Assembly (NCBI GenBank): GCA_027494015.1
Contig: JAOSJP010000012.1
Location: 372,001 to 436,000 of the forward strand
Reading direction: 5' to 3'
Length of the DNA: 64,000 nt
DNA from: Anaerolineae bacterium
GTDB taxonomy: Bacteria; Chloroflexota; Anaerolineae; Aggregatilineales; Aggregatilineaceae
Position 1 is the first letter of the stretch; each line of letters starts with the position of its first letter. Below the pieces are notes generated by a model. That model saw nothing but the letters and a program-made list of their open reading frames with translations, did no database searches and was not told the DNA's origin. Below, in pieces: positions 52,615 through 61,518 of the stretch. The position numbers and the translations under genes were made by a program.

Positions 52615-54666
52615 ATGACTGAGCACTCAGGCCGCTTCCTTTCCGCCAGCACTCCTTACCGCGCTCTGGCCGCCCGCGCGCTGGCGCTGCTCGCCGCCGC
52701 GTGCATGGTCGCCAGCGCCTACGGTTTCCGCCCGCAGCTTGAAAGCCTGGTGCACTACCGCCCCACGCCCGGCCCCAAAGACTACTACGCCGCCTATGCG
52801 CCCTGGGCCTTCGCGGTGGGGGCGCTGCTGCTGATCGCGGCGCTGGCGCTGGGCCGCGCGCCGGGAGACTCGCCAGGCCGGGATGCGCCCCGCCTGGCCG
52901 CGCTGCGTCCGCGCTGGGCCTGGGCGCTGACCGCGCCAGGACTGCTGGCCCTGGCCATCGTCACCGAGGCCAACGCGGCGCTGAGCGACGTCGGGGGGCA
53001 GCGCGCCCTGTCGCATCACGCGCAGGCCGCGCTGCTGGCGGGGGGAATCCTGCTCGTGGCGTTGGGTCTGGGCGGGGTGGGGCGGCCCGCTCTGCGCAGG
53101 CACAGCGCGCGCGAAGCCGTCCTGCTCCTGGCGCTGACCGCGGCGTCGCTCGGCCTGCGGGCTGTGCACCTCGGCGATGCGGTGCGCGTGATGGTGGACG
53201 AAAGCCACTTCGCGCTCGGCGCGACGTACTTCCGCGACTTCCCCGACGTCAAGCTGCTGACGCCGATGCCCACTTCCGCCTCATTTCCGTTCGTCTTCTC
53301 CTACGGACAGGCGGAGTTGGTCGCGCTGATCGGGCGGAACCTGGCCGGGCTGCGCGCCCTCAGCGCCATCCTGGGCGCGCTGACCGTGCCCGCGCTGTAT
53401 CTGCTGGGTCGCGCGCTGTACGGGCGGCGCACGGCGCTGATCGCGGCGCTGCTGCTGCTGACCTTCCCGCCGCACCTGCACTACAGCCGCCTGGCGCTCA
53501 ATAACATCGCCGACCCGCTCTTTGGCACGCTGGCCCTGGGGCTGCTGGCCTGGGGCTGGCGGACGGGCCGGCGGATGGGCTACGCGCTGAGCGGCGTGGC
53601 TCTCGGCCTGACGCAGTATTTTTACGAGGGTGGGCGCATCCTCTACCCGCTGCTGGCGGCAAGCTGGCTGGCCGCCGGGTTCGCCTGCTGGCGACCGCGA
53701 CCGTCGGCGCGTGGCGTCCTGCTGGCGCTGGTGGCGTTTGTGATCATCGCCGCGCCGGTGTACATAACACTCGCTACGGGCGATCATCCGCTGCTCGACC
53801 GGCTGGACAAGGCCGAGCTGGACGACTTGTATTGGGACAGCGGGCGCGAGCCAGACACACCCGGCGCGCGCCTGGCGCGCTTCCGGCATTCATTACTGCA
53901 CTACGTCAATTCGCCGGAGAACACGCTCTACCACTACTACCTGTACTATGGGGGCGAGCACGCCCTCGTGTTGTCCTACGCCGTGCCCGCCCTGCTGCTC
54001 GGCGGAGTTTTCGCTGCCTGGCGCTGGCGGACGCCGGGCGTCCTGCCGCTGGTCTGGCTGCTGGGCACGTCGGCGGGCAACGCGCTGCTGGTTGAGAGCG
54101 CCGTCACCGCGCGCTACGTGGTCGTCTTCCCGGCGCTGGCGCTGCTGATCGCGTTGGGCGTCAGCGACCTGCTTGCCCTGCTGTGGCCGCGCCGCTGGCC
54201 GCGCGCCGTGCAGACTGCGCTGGCGCTGATCCTGGCCCTGGCGCTGGCCGTGCCCGGCGCGACGTACTACTTTGGCCCGTTCCTGGAGACGTTCAACGTC
54301 GAGGTGCGTCAGCACGTGGCCTACGACGTGGAGGACGCTCTGCTGCGCGCCGCGGACTCCCCGCCCGGAACGCACGTCTACCTGCTGGTGGACGGCCCGG
54401 CGCTGCCGCAGAGCGACGCCCAACGCCTGCTCAACTTCCTGGCCGATGACTTGCAGGCGACTGTCTCCACGCCGGACGAGTTCACGGCCATGCTGGACGC
54501 GCTGCCGCGCGACGCGGACCTGGCGATCTTCTTCCCGCCCGGCGACAACACGACGTTGGCCCGCCTGACCGAGGCGTTCGGCCCGCGCCCGGTGACAGGC
54601 AGCCCGCACGACGTTGTGCCCGCTGGCAAGGCGCTGTGGCTGTTCTACGTCCCGGCGGCGGAATAG
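52615..54666 (+). CDS. GT39/ArnT-like membrane glycosyltransferase
   Basis: The 683-residue protein has about 12 helices. The first outer loop carries VMVDESHFALGATYFRD, where an acidic residue near the start is expected for polyprenyl-phosphate sugar transferases. LGRALYGRRTALIAALLLLTFPPHLHYSRLALNNIADPLF is typical of PMT_2 proteins. A C-terminal outer domain of about 120 residues follows. It would transfer a sugar from a lipid carrier outside the membrane. ATG 52615 is chosen over an upstream TTG. Confidence 0.8.
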   Translation: MTEHSGRFLSASTPYRALAARALALLAAACMVASAYGFRPQLESLVHYRPTPGPKDYYAAYAPWAFAVGALLLIAALALGRAPGDSPGRDAPRLAALRPRWAWALTAPGLLALAIVTEANAALSDVGGQRALSHHAQAALLAGGILLVALGLGGVGRPALRRHSAREAVLLLALTAASLGLRAVHLGDAVRVMVDESHFALGATYFRDFPDVKLLTPMPTSASFPFVFSYGQAELVALIGRNLAGLRALSAILGALTVPALYLLGRALYGRRTALIAALLLLTFPPHLHYSRLALNNIADPLFGTLALGLLAWGWRTGRRMGYALSGVALGLTQYFYEGGRILYPLLAASWLAAGFACWRPRPSARGVLLALVAFVIIAAPVYITLATGDHPLLDRLDKAELDDLYWDSGREPDTPGARLARFRHSLLHYVNSPENTLYHYYLYYGGEHALVLSYAVPALLLGGVFAAWRWRTPGVLPLVWLLGTSAGNALLVESAVTARYVVVFPALALLIALGVSDLLALLWPRRWPRAVQTALALILALALAVPGATYYFGPFLETFNVEVRQHVAYDVEDALLRAADSPPGTHVYLLVDGPALPQSDAQRLLNFLADDLQATVSTPDEFTAMLDALPRDADLAIFFPPGDNTTLARLTEAFGPRPVTGSPHDVVPAGKALWLFYVPAAE

Positions 54667-54717
54667 CGGGCGCGCGAAATCTTTAAGGTCAAGGCAACCG
54701 CATCAAACGTGTGTGTT

Positions 54718-54775
54718 GTTCTACCTCACCCCCGCTCGGCGCTGAGACGCTCAGGCACCAGACTTCCGGGGCCGA
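54718..54775. repeat. Truncated Pal-B
   Basis: GTTGTTCTACCTCACCCCCG and the left arm remain, and the right half is lost. It is the main feature of the gap 54667-54981 besides the promoter at 54827. Confidence 0.7.
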
Positions 54776-54826
54776 GCACGCTCTGGCTCCCCCTGACTCA
54801 GCCTTGCAGACCCGGAGAAGTCAGCC

Positions 54827-54856
54827 TTGCTGAAGGGATACCCGTCCTGCTACAAT
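54827..54856 (+). promoter_or_regulatory. Probable ctaB promoter
   Basis: TTGCTG (54827-54832) and TACAAT (54851-54856) are 18 bp apart, about 125 bases before the start. Confidence 0.55.
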
Positions 54857-54981
54857 AACTATGAATAACAAGATAGAAATCTGTTAAAAGGAACGCGCCC
54901 GGTAGGCACTGCCAGCACCGCCTCCGCCGGGCCTGCCATCATCCTCGCGGCGCATCCGGTCGCCGCGACGCGGGAGGGATC

Positions 54982-55902
54982 ATGACAACGGCTGCGCGCC
55001 CGAACGCTGAGTCTGCCATCGCTCACACGCGCGAGGAAGCGCCCAGCGGCCTGCTGGAAACGCTCGCCGTCCTGTTCAAGCTGCGGATAGTCGTGCTGCT
55101 GCTCTTCGCCGCGCTGGGTGGCGCGCTGATCGGCAGCGCCGGCACCCCGTCGGGCGGCGACCTGGCCCTGCTGTTGGTCACGGGAACGCTCTCGGCTGCG
55201 GGCGCGTCGGCGCTCAACCAGTACTTCGAGCGTCATAAGGACGTGCTGATGAAGCGCACGCGCCGCCGCCCGCTGGTGACCGGGCGCGTGCGCGCGCGGC
55301 CCGTGCTGCTGGTTGCGCTGGGCATGGTGATCGGAGCCAGCGCGCTGGCCTGGGCGGTGGGCAACCTCTCGCTGGCGCTGTGGCTGGCCGTGGGCGCGTT
55401 CATCTACGTGGGTGTGTACACGATCTGGCTCAAGCCGCGCAGCGCCCTCAATGTGGTCATCGGCGGGGCGGCGGGCAGCGCAGCCGTGATCAGCGGCGGG
55501 GCAGCGGTCGGCGCGTGGCGCGACCCCGGCGTGTGGGGACTGGCGGCGCTGTTGTTCACCTGGTCGCCGCTGCACTTCTGGAGCCTGGCGCTGGCCTATC
55601 GTCCGGACTATGCGCGGGCCGGCGTGCCCATGCTGCCGGTTGTCGCCGAGAGAGAGCGCGCCGTCTTCTGGATGCTGGCGCACGCCTTCGCAACGGGCGT
55701 CTTCGGGCTGGCCCTGGCCGCGCACGGGGCGCTGAGCTGGCTCTACCTGCTAGCGGCCCTGCCGGTGACGCTGTGGCTGTGGCGCGCGTCCTGGGCGCTG
55801 CGCAGCGAATACAGCGGCCCGCGCGCGCTGAGCGTCTTCAAAGTCTCCAATATCTACCTGAGCCTGGTTCTGCTGGCGGTGGTTATCGCCAGCCTGCTGT
55901 GA
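54982..55902 (+). CDS. ctaB: Protoheme IX farnesyltransferase
   Basis: The 306-residue UbiA-family protein makes heme O by farnesylation of protoheme for terminal oxidases. The prenyl-diphosphate motif NQYFERHKDVLMKRTRRRPL and the second motif YTIWLKPRSALNVVIGGAAG are both present, with about nine helices. LFTWSPLHFWSLAL is specific for the COX10/CtaB branch. ctaA and oxidase genes are not adjacent. Confidence 0.95.
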   Translation: MTTAARPNAESAIAHTREEAPSGLLETLAVLFKLRIVVLLLFAALGGALIGSAGTPSGGDLALLLVTGTLSAAGASALNQYFERHKDVLMKRTRRRPLVTGRVRARPVLLVALGMVIGASALAWAVGNLSLALWLAVGAFIYVGVYTIWLKPRSALNVVIGGAAGSAAVISGGAAVGAWRDPGVWGLAALLFTWSPLHFWSLALAYRPDYARAGVPMLPVVAERERAVFWMLAHAFATGVFGLALAAHGALSWLYLLAALPVTLWLWRASWALRSEYSGPRALSVFKVSNIYLSLVLLAVVIASLL

Positions 55903-55930
55903 CGGGGACGGAGCCAGGGAAGCGGGATGG

Positions 55931-55959
55931 ACGGGCGGCTGGGGAGCCGCCCGTCGCTT
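55931..55959 (+). terminator. Terminator of ctaB
   Basis: ACGGGCGGCT and AGCCGCCCGT form a 10-bp stem with a GGGG loop, followed by CGCTTTTTGC. A standard factor-independent terminator. Confidence 0.9.
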
Positions 55960-55977
55960 TTTGCATTTCCCGCTCGT

Positions 55978-56469
55978 CTAACGCCCGACCTTGCCGGGCA
56001 GCCAGCGCAGCAGCACGAACCAGCCGTAGCTGAGCAGCCCCACGACGACCCCGCAGACGAGCACTTCGAGCAGGTTCAGATTGTCCGCCGGGTTGTAGCT
56101 GAACATCCCCTCACCACGCTCGCCAATGATCTTGGTGATGATCCACCAGGCCAGTAGGGCCGCGAAGCCGGTGACCGCGCTCATCACCGTCGCAGCGATG
56201 CTCTCCTTGCCCTTGGCGAAGAGGTAGGTCGGGCCGTTGAGGGCGGAGATGAGGCCCGCGCCGAACGCGAACCACAGCGTCTCGGTCGGCAACTCAATGA
56301 CGGCGTCAATAAGTGCCGCGATGACGCCCGACACGAGGGCGATGATCAACACTCTGAGACCCAGCCCCCGCTCGATGCCAGCCTGATCGAGCGCGCGCAG
56401 CGCCCGGTTTCCGACATCACTGGCCTGGAACTGCGGCTTGCGCGGTGATTGCGGTTGATTCTGTCCCAT
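55978..56469 (-). CDS. Four-helix membrane protein, unknown
   Basis: The 163-residue protein starts at ATG 56469, preferred over ATG 56475 because AGGAGG lies seven bases before it. The N-terminal ~45 residues are polar (GQNQPQSPRKPQFQASDVGNRALRALDQAGIERG). Four helices follow (VLIIALVSGVIAALIDAVI, TLWFAFGAGLISALNG, TVMSAVTGFAALLAWWII, LEVLVCGVVVGLLSYGWFVLL). No family recognised. Confidence 0.65.
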   Translation of the reverse strand: MGQNQPQSPRKPQFQASDVGNRALRALDQAGIERGLGLRVLIIALVSGVIAALIDAVIELPTETLWFAFGAGLISALNGPTYLFAKGKESIAATVMSAVTGFAALLAWWIITKIIGERGEGMFSYNPADNLNLLEVLVCGVVVGLLSYGWFVLLRWLPGKVGR

Positions 56470-56617
56470 CGTCATGCCTCCTGGTAGGCTAAATGGTGCG
56501 CGTGCGCGCTGAGCACGAGGTGGTTTCCCGATGCCAGAGGGAAGTTCCCTCACCCATTATTGGCACTATAGCACCATGTCATGGCGCGCACAAGAGGGGA
56601 AAACGGGAGAGGTGGCG

Positions 56618-57157
56618 TCACAGCGCCAGATCGTCGCGCGGGCAAATGCCCGCCACCTCGCCGAACCCGGCGGCAATGGCGGCCAACGCCTGCCCGGTGA
56701 GCGGGTGCGGCCAGTCCGGGGCGATCTCGGCCAGCGGCAGGGCGATGTGGGCGCGCGTCAGGATGTCGGGGTCGGGCAGGGTGAGGTGCGGGCTGTTGAG
56801 CACGCAGTCGCCGAACAGGACGAGATCGAGGTCCATGGGGCGCGGGGCGAACTTGTCGGCGGAGCGCCGGCGGCCCAGCAGCAGCTCGATGAAGCGCAGC
56901 ACGTGGAATTTCAGCGCCAGCGGCCCGTAATACCCGTCGGTCGCGACCAGCAGCGCCGCGTTGAGGAACGGCGGCTGATCTTCGGCCACTCCGCCGCCGG
57001 CATTGACTGGCAGGCTCTCGTAGACGCGCGAGACAGCGCGCACCGTCAGGTGGTAGTTCTGGCGCAGCAGGGCGACCGCGCGGGGCAGATTGCGCTCCGG
57101 CGCGATATTCGAGCCGAGCGCGATCAGGGCCGGAGTTGCCGGGCGGGGATCAGTCAA
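56618..57157 (-). CDS. folK: 2-amino-4-hydroxy-6-hydroxymethyldihydropteridine pyrophosphokinase
   Basis: The 179-residue enzyme transfers pyrophosphate from ATP to the pterin alcohol. Signatures are LIALGSNIAPERNL, the pterin loop FLNAALLVAT, and APRPMDLDLVLFGD with DPDILTRAHIALPLAEIAP. It overlaps folB by eight bases, giving a folB-folK unit. Confidence 0.93.
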   Translation of the reverse strand: MTDPRPATPALIALGSNIAPERNLPRAVALLRQNYHLTVRAVSRVYESLPVNAGGGVAEDQPPFLNAALLVATDGYYGPLALKFHVLRFIELLLGRRRSADKFAPRPMDLDLVLFGDCVLNSPHLTLPDPDILTRAHIALPLAEIAPDWPHPLTGQALAAIAAGFGEVAGICPRDDLAL

Positions 57158-57518
57158 AGTCGGCGCGCTCCCGCTCGATCTCCACGCCTACCGAGCGGGC
57201 GAAGCGCAGCGCGCCCGGCTTTTCCACGCGCACGATGACCCGATCCGCCCCGTGGTCCAACACGCAGAGGCGGGCAATGGCCGCCGCCAGCGCTTCGACC
57301 GTGTAGTAGGCCGAGTCCTCGACGTGGGCAATGATGGCTTTGGTGATCGTGCGGTAGTTGAGGATGTCGCCCGCCTGGTCGGTCATGCCGCCGCGCCGCG
57401 TGTCGGTGAAGAGGGTCAGGTTGATCAGGATGTCCTGCTTCTTCTCGCGCTCCCAGTCGTTCAGGCCAATGATGCCGCGCAGCAGCAGGTCGCGCACGAT
57501 GATCTTGTCCAGGGCCAT
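57150..57518 (-). CDS. folB: Dihydroneopterin aldolase
   Basis: The 122-residue enzyme cleaves dihydroneopterin. The family pattern is clear: MALDKIIVRDLLLRGIIGLNDWEREKKQDILINLTL, with the catalytic Glu region YYTVEALAAAIA and Lys in RVEKPGALRFARSVGVEIER. It overlaps folK. Confidence 0.93.
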   Translation of the reverse strand: MALDKIIVRDLLLRGIIGLNDWEREKKQDILINLTLFTDTRRGGMTDQAGDILNYRTITKAIIAHVEDSAYYTVEALAAAIARLCVLDHGADRVIVRVEKPGALRFARSVGVEIERERADFD

Positions 57519-57604
57519 GAGTTCCTCACCCGTTCCAGATGGCGGTTCAGTCTACCGGCGATCATACTCTGTGGGCCGGGCGCGCGCCAGCGTGCGCGCC
57601 GCTC

Positions 57605-57968
57605 GGGTGCGTGCAAAAGTTGACAGCGACTCGCTGGACGCGGGGATATTGACCTCACCCCCTGGCCTCGCTACGCTCGGCCTTTCCCCCGTTGACGGAG
57701 AGGGGGCGGCGAGCGCGTCAGTGCCGAGCGGGGGTGAGGTAAAGCAGGGCGCGCGCCAGCGTGCGCGCCGCTCGGGTGCGTGCAAAAGTTGACAGCGACT
57801 CGCTGGACGCGGGGATATTGACCTCACCCCCTGGCCTCGCTACGCTCGGCCTTTCCCCCTCTCCGTTGACGGAGAGGGGGCGGCGAGGCGCGTCAGTGCC
57901 GAGCGGGGGTGAGGTAAAGCAGGGCGCGGCAGAGCAGCGCCCCCACCTGACAGGTTTTGCGCGCACCC
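57605..57968. repeat. Two Pal-B composites in tandem
   Basis: Palindromes at 57650-57741 and 57829-57916. The second unit is complete (57774-57968, GGGTGCGTGCAAAA to TTTTGCGCGCACCC, 195 bp). The tandem period is 169 bp. It lies between folB and the SDR gene. Confidence 0.9.
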
Positions 57969-57974
57969 CGCCGC

Positions 57975-58739
57975 TCACTTCAACGTGCCCACGAGGTGCT
58001 CGCCGCCGTCTACCGGGATCAGCGCCCCGGTGATGTAGTCGTTGCGCGCCAGGAAAACGACCGTCTGCCCCACATAGTCGGGATGCCCGGTGCGGCGCAA
58101 TGGCACGCGCGCGCCGAGCGATTGCCACGTCTCGCCGCGCGGATCCATGCCCGGCGGCGGCAGCACAGCCCCCGGCGCGATGGCATTGACGCGAATCTCT
58201 GGGGCCAACTCGTAGGCGGAGACTTTGGTCAGGTGGATCAGCCCGGCTTTGCTGACGCCGTGCTGAGCGTAGCCGCGCCAGGGATACAGACCGCTGAGAT
58301 CGGCGATGTTGACAATGAGGGCCGGCTCATCAGCCGGGCGCTCGGCGCGGCGCATCAGGCGCGCGGCGCGTTGCGTGCACAGGAACGGCGCGCGCAGGTT
58401 GACCTGCAGCACGTCCTTCCAGTCGTCCAGCCCGATCTTGTCGAACGGCTGCTTGACGAAGCTCGCCGCGCTGTTGACCAGCATATCCAGCCGCCCGAAC
58501 TCCTCGTCAACGGCCCGGAAGAGCGCGTCAATCTGCGCCGGATCGTGCAGGTCGGCCTGGACGGGCAAGGCCCGCACGCCCAGCGACTTGATCTCGGCGA
58601 CGGTGCTGCGCGCTGCCGCCTCGGAGCGACCATAGTGCACGACGATATGCGCCCCTTCGCGGGCCAGGGCCAGGGCAATCGCCTTGCCGACGCGGTGCGC
58701 GCCGCCGGTCACGATGGCGACTTTGTCTTGCAGGTCCAT
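57975..58739 (-). CDS. SDR oxidoreductase, pteridine-reductase-like, with His at the catalytic Tyr position
   Basis: The 254-residue protein has the TGGAHRVGKAIALAL cofactor motif typical of pteridine reductases and FolM, NSAAS, and a C-terminal VDGGEHLVG. The catalytic YxxxK is replaced: the sequence reads GYAQHGVSKAGL, placing His where Tyr is expected, with Lys kept. It lies between folE and folB, so a role in reducing dihydropterins is plausible. Altered chemistry or a different substrate is possible. Confidence 0.8.
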   Translation of the reverse strand: MDLQDKVAIVTGGAHRVGKAIALALAREGAHIVVHYGRSEAAARSTVAEIKSLGVRALPVQADLHDPAQIDALFRAVDEEFGRLDMLVNSAASFVKQPFDKIGLDDWKDVLQVNLRAPFLCTQRAARLMRRAERPADEPALIVNIADLSGLYPWRGYAQHGVSKAGLIHLTKVSAYELAPEIRVNAIAPGAVLPPPGMDPRGETWQSLGARVPLRRTGHPDYVGQTVVFLARNDYITGALIPVDGGEHLVGTLK

Positions 58740-58759
58740 CGGGTGCCCCCTCGCGGGTG

Positions 58760-58949
58760 AGTGGTGGTTGGTTATTGGTTATTGGTGGTTAGTTATTGGT
58801 TTTCGGTGATCGGTTGTCAGTGATCAGAAAGCCAACGCGGTCAAAGTCAGGAGACGTGTGCCTGAAGTCAGGAGGCCAGAAAATGGCCTCTCGACTTCAT
58901 GACTCAGGACTCCGAGTCACTGACTGCTGACAACTGATTACTGACCACT
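58760..58949. repeat. Heptad repeat inverted arms between folE and the SDR gene
   Basis: TTGGTTA, TTGGTTA, TTGGTGG, TTAGTTA, TTGGTTT, TCGGTGA, TCGGTTG, TCAGTGA on the left. ACTCAGG, ACTCCGA, GTCACTG, ACTGCTG, ACAACTG, ATTACTG on the right. About 190 bases with strict 7-bp steps. Confidence 0.9.
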
Positions 58950-59615
58950 CTAAAGCCCCGCCAGCCGGTAGAATTCCTGGACGAGGGCCGGATTGGTGCG
59001 GAACTCGCCGCGCCTGGCGGTGGTGACCATGCTCACGCCGTGCTTCTTGACGCCGCGCAGGGCCGCGCAACTATGCTGCCCCTCGATGACGACGATTACG
59101 CCGAGCGGATCGAGGTGCTCCTGCAGGGCGTCGGCGACCTCGTTGGTCAGGCGCTCCTGCATCTGCAGGCGGCGGGCGAACATGTCCACGATGCGCGGAA
59201 TCTTGCTGAGGCCGACGACCTTATCACGCGGGATGTAAGCGACATGCGCCTTGCCCGTGAAGGGCAGCATGTGGTGCTCGCACAGCGAGGTGTAGTCAAT
59301 GTTGGCCACGACGACCATCTCGCCCTTGCCGTATTCGACCTCGAACATGGCGTTGTTGATGATGGTCGCCACGTCCTGGCGGTACCCTTCCAGCAGCTCG
59401 TCGTACATCTTGGCGACGCGGTGCGGGGTGCGCAGCAGGCCTTCGCGCTCCGGGTCTTCGCCCACGTTGAGCAGGATGAGCCGCACAGCGTCCTCGATCT
59501 CCGTCTTAGGGGTGAACGTCTCGAACTCGGCGGTGGCGATGCGCTCGGCGATCTCGTGGATGTGGCCGTGCCCGTTTCCATTGTCGTTGGCGTGCTGCTT
59601 GCCATTGCTGCTCAT
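58950..59615 (-). CDS. folE: GTP cyclohydrolase I
   Basis: The 221-residue enzyme converts GTP to dihydroneopterin triphosphate, the first step of the pterin pathway. Zinc ligands are Cys and His in [18 protein letters not shown] and Cys in [34 protein letters not shown] is also characteristic. The first ~25 residues ([20 protein letters not shown]) are polar and His-rich. It heads a leftward series folE-SDR-folB-folK separated by repeats. Confidence 0.95.
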   Translation of the reverse strand: MSSNGKQHANDNGNGHGHIHEIAERIATAEFETFTPKTEIEDAVRLILLNVGEDPEREGLLRTPHRVAKMYDELLEGYRQDVATIINNAMFEVEYGKGEMVVVANIDYTSLCEHHMLPFTGKAHVAYIPRDKVVGLSKIPRIVDMFARRLQMQERLTNEVADALQEHLDPLGVIVVIEGQHSCAALRGVKKHGVSMVTTARRGEFRTNPALVQEFYRLAGL

Positions 59616-59849
59616 CGTACACCGTCCTTTTCTGGCGAGATAACTGTGCCTGCCCATTCCATATCTTTAGATGCGACAACAGTCCCCGAAGTGTCAGGCA
59701 TTCATGGGCGGACTGCTAATGTTTCCTCAGATTCGCGTTGTATTTCTCCAATGATTATCTCAAAAATTGTTCCATGTGGCGAAAAACGGGACGCCACAGC
59801 CTGCCGACTCTGAAATGCACCCCAGGGCAATCGCTTCAAACGTGCGTGT

Positions 59850-60119
59850 TGTTCTACCTCACCCCCAGCCTCGCTGCGCTCGGCTTGCCCCCTCTCCGTT
59901 GACGGAGAGGGGGCGAGGCGCGCCAGCGCCGAGCGGGGGTGAGGTCAACCAGGGCGCAGCAGAGCAGCGCCCCTACCTGACAGGTTTTGCACGCGCCCGT
60001 GTGGGCAAAGGTTGGCAGGGCATTGACCTCACCCCCAGCCTCGCTGCGCTCGGCTTGCCCCCTCTCCGCTGGCGGAGAGGGGGCGGCGAGGCGCGCCAGC
60101 GCCGAGCGGGGGTGAGGTC
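59850..60119. repeat. Two Pal-B composites in tandem
   Basis: Palindromes at 59855-59946 and 60024-60119, joined by AGCGCCCCTACCTGACAGG and TTTTGCACGC. They fill most of the gap 59616-60273. The phrase TGAAATGCACCCCAG occurs on both sides (59811, 60179), so the array is flanked by short direct repeats. Confidence 0.85.
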
Positions 60120-60150
60120 CGTAGGGGCGTATTGCAATACGCCCCTACGG
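60119..60150. repeat. Perfect 32-bp palindrome
   Basis: CCGTAGGGGCGTATTG and its exact reverse complement, abutting the right end of a Pal-B copy. Confidence 0.9.
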
Positions 60151-60273
60151 GCGCGCGGCGGACTTTGATGCGATTGCCCTGAAATGCACCCCAGTTTGGG
60201 CGCGGTAGGGCGCTGTGCTACACTACGAGTCAGGGGGCGCAAGGCGCGCCGCCCGCTCACAAGGATCGCGGCT

Positions 60274-60537
60274 ATGAGAGAGAGACTATCCACTCTGGGG
60301 TTTCGCCTACGGCTGGGGCTGAGTCTTCTGGCGCTGGCCCTGTTCGTCGTCTTTCTGCTGCAGAACACCGACGCCATGCGCGTGCGCTTCCTCTTCCTAG
60401 AGGCGGACATCGCCGGCGCCATCGTCATCATCGTCACGTCGCTGCTGGGGTTCATCGGCGGCATTCTGCTGACGCTCAACTGGCAGCGCCAGCGCCACAA
60501 GGAGCAGGCGTCGAAAGAGACAGGCGAGGGGGGCTGA
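60274..60537 (+). CDS. LapA-domain (DUF1049) small membrane protein
   Basis: The 87-residue protein has two helices (LRLGLSLLALALFVVFLLQNTDAMRVRFLFLEADI and AIVIIVTSLLGFIGGILLTLNW) with the LapA hallmark NTDAMRVRFLF. The positively charged C-terminus is cytoplasmic. In other bacteria LapA works with LapB in envelope lipid control; lapB is not seen here. Confidence 0.8.
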   Translation: MRERLSTLGFRLRLGLSLLALALFVVFLLQNTDAMRVRFLFLEADIAGAIVIIVTSLLGFIGGILLTLNWQRQRHKEQASKETGEGG

Positions 60538-60547
60538 GCAACAAAAA

Positions 60548-60569
60548 CGCCCCTGGGGTGCCAGGGGCG
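60548..60569 (-). terminator. Terminator between converging genes
   Basis: CGCCCCTGG and CCAGGGGCG form a 9-bp stem. On the minus strand TTTTTGTT follows, so it ends the PfpI gene. Confidence 0.85.
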
Positions 60570-60593
60570 CGATTGCCAGGAACAGGGGGCACT

Positions 60594-61175
60594 TTACGGC
60601 GCGATCTGCGTGCCGAGCACCCGCAGGAACGCCGCCAGCCACTTGGGGTGCGCGGGCCAGGCCGGCGCGGTGACCAGGTTGCCGTCCACCACCGCATCGC
60701 TGACCGGCACGGCCTGGTACGTCCCCCCGGCCAGCGCGACATCCGGCCCCACTGCCGGGTACGCGGTCGCCACCTTGCCCTTCAGCGCGCCAGCGGCGGC
60801 GAGCACCTGCGGGCCGTGGCAGATGGCCGCGATGGGCTTGCCCGCTTCGGCGAAGTGGCGCGTGATGGCGAGCACCTTCTCGTTCAGGCGGATGTACTCC
60901 GGCGCGCGCCCGCCGGGGATGACCAGCGCGTCGTATTCTTCCGGCCTCACGTCGGCAAAGGTGGCGTTCAGCCCGAAGTTGTGGCCGCGCTTCTCGCTGT
61001 AGGTCTGGTCGCCCTCGAAGTCGTGAATGGACGTGCGGACGGAGTCGCCCGCCTTCTTGTCCGGGCAGACGGCGTGCACCGTATGCCCAACCATCAGCAG
61101 CGCCTGGAACGGCACCATCACCTCGTAGTCCTCAACGTAGTCCCCAACGAGCATCAGGATTCTCTTGGCAGCCAT
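60594..61175 (-). CDS. DJ-1/PfpI family protein
   Basis: The 193-residue protein starts at ATG 61175 (GAGGAG upstream). It has the nucleophile elbow [14 protein letters not shown] with the catalytic Cys-His, and [12 protein letters not shown] holding the conserved Glu. The YhbO/PfpI branch has been described as deglycase or glyoxalase and as stress protein. It could handle methylglyoxal made by the mgsA product, but there is no genetic link in the window. Confidence 0.9.
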   Translation of the reverse strand: MAAKRILMLVGDYVEDYEVMVPFQALLMVGHTVHAVCPDKKAGDSVRTSIHDFEGDQTYSEKRGHNFGLNATFADVRPEEYDALVIPGGRAPEYIRLNEKVLAITRHFAEAGKPIAAICHGPQVLAAAGALKGKVATAYPAVGPDVALAGGTYQAVPVSDAVVDGNLVTAPAWPAHPKWLAAFLRVLGTQIAP

Positions 61176-61265
61176 CGTCTTCAACTCCTCTCTCAAAGGA
61201 TACCCCTTGCGGGAAAATCTCCCTGACTCCATTATAGCGGATCGTTGCCAGGCACAGGAACCAGC

Positions 61266-61372
61266 AGGTGCGAGCAAAGATTGCCGGCGACTTGCTCGAC
61301 GCGGGGGTCTTGACCTCACCCCCGCTCGGCCCGAAACCAGACTTCCGAAGTCTCCAAGACTTCGGAAGTCTG
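61266..61372. repeat. Truncated Pal-B fused to Pal-A copy 10
   Basis: GGTGCGAGCAAAGATTGCC leads to TTGACCTCACCCCCGCTCGG, where Pal-B stops. Ten bases later Pal-A (61340-61370, GACTTCCGAAGTC/GACTTCGGAAGTC, loop TCCAA) begins. Confidence 0.85.
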
Positions 61373-61402
61373 CTTCTGGGCGCTGCTCTGCTGCGCCCCT
61401 AC

Positions 61403-61500
61403 CTGGTTGGTGATCGGTGGTCAGTCCTCAGTCGTCGGCTGGGCGCAGACAACACCGCCCCACTCTGACCAACCACCAACAACCAACCACCAACCACCTC
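61403..61500. repeat. Heptad repeat inverted arms
   Basis: TTGGTGA, TCGGTGG, TCAGTCC, TCAGTCG on the left. ACCAACC, ACCAACA, ACCAACC, ACCAACC on the right. It ends next to the aldo/keto reductase stop. Confidence 0.8.
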
Positions 61501-61518
61501 TCTACCCCTCAACAGCGC

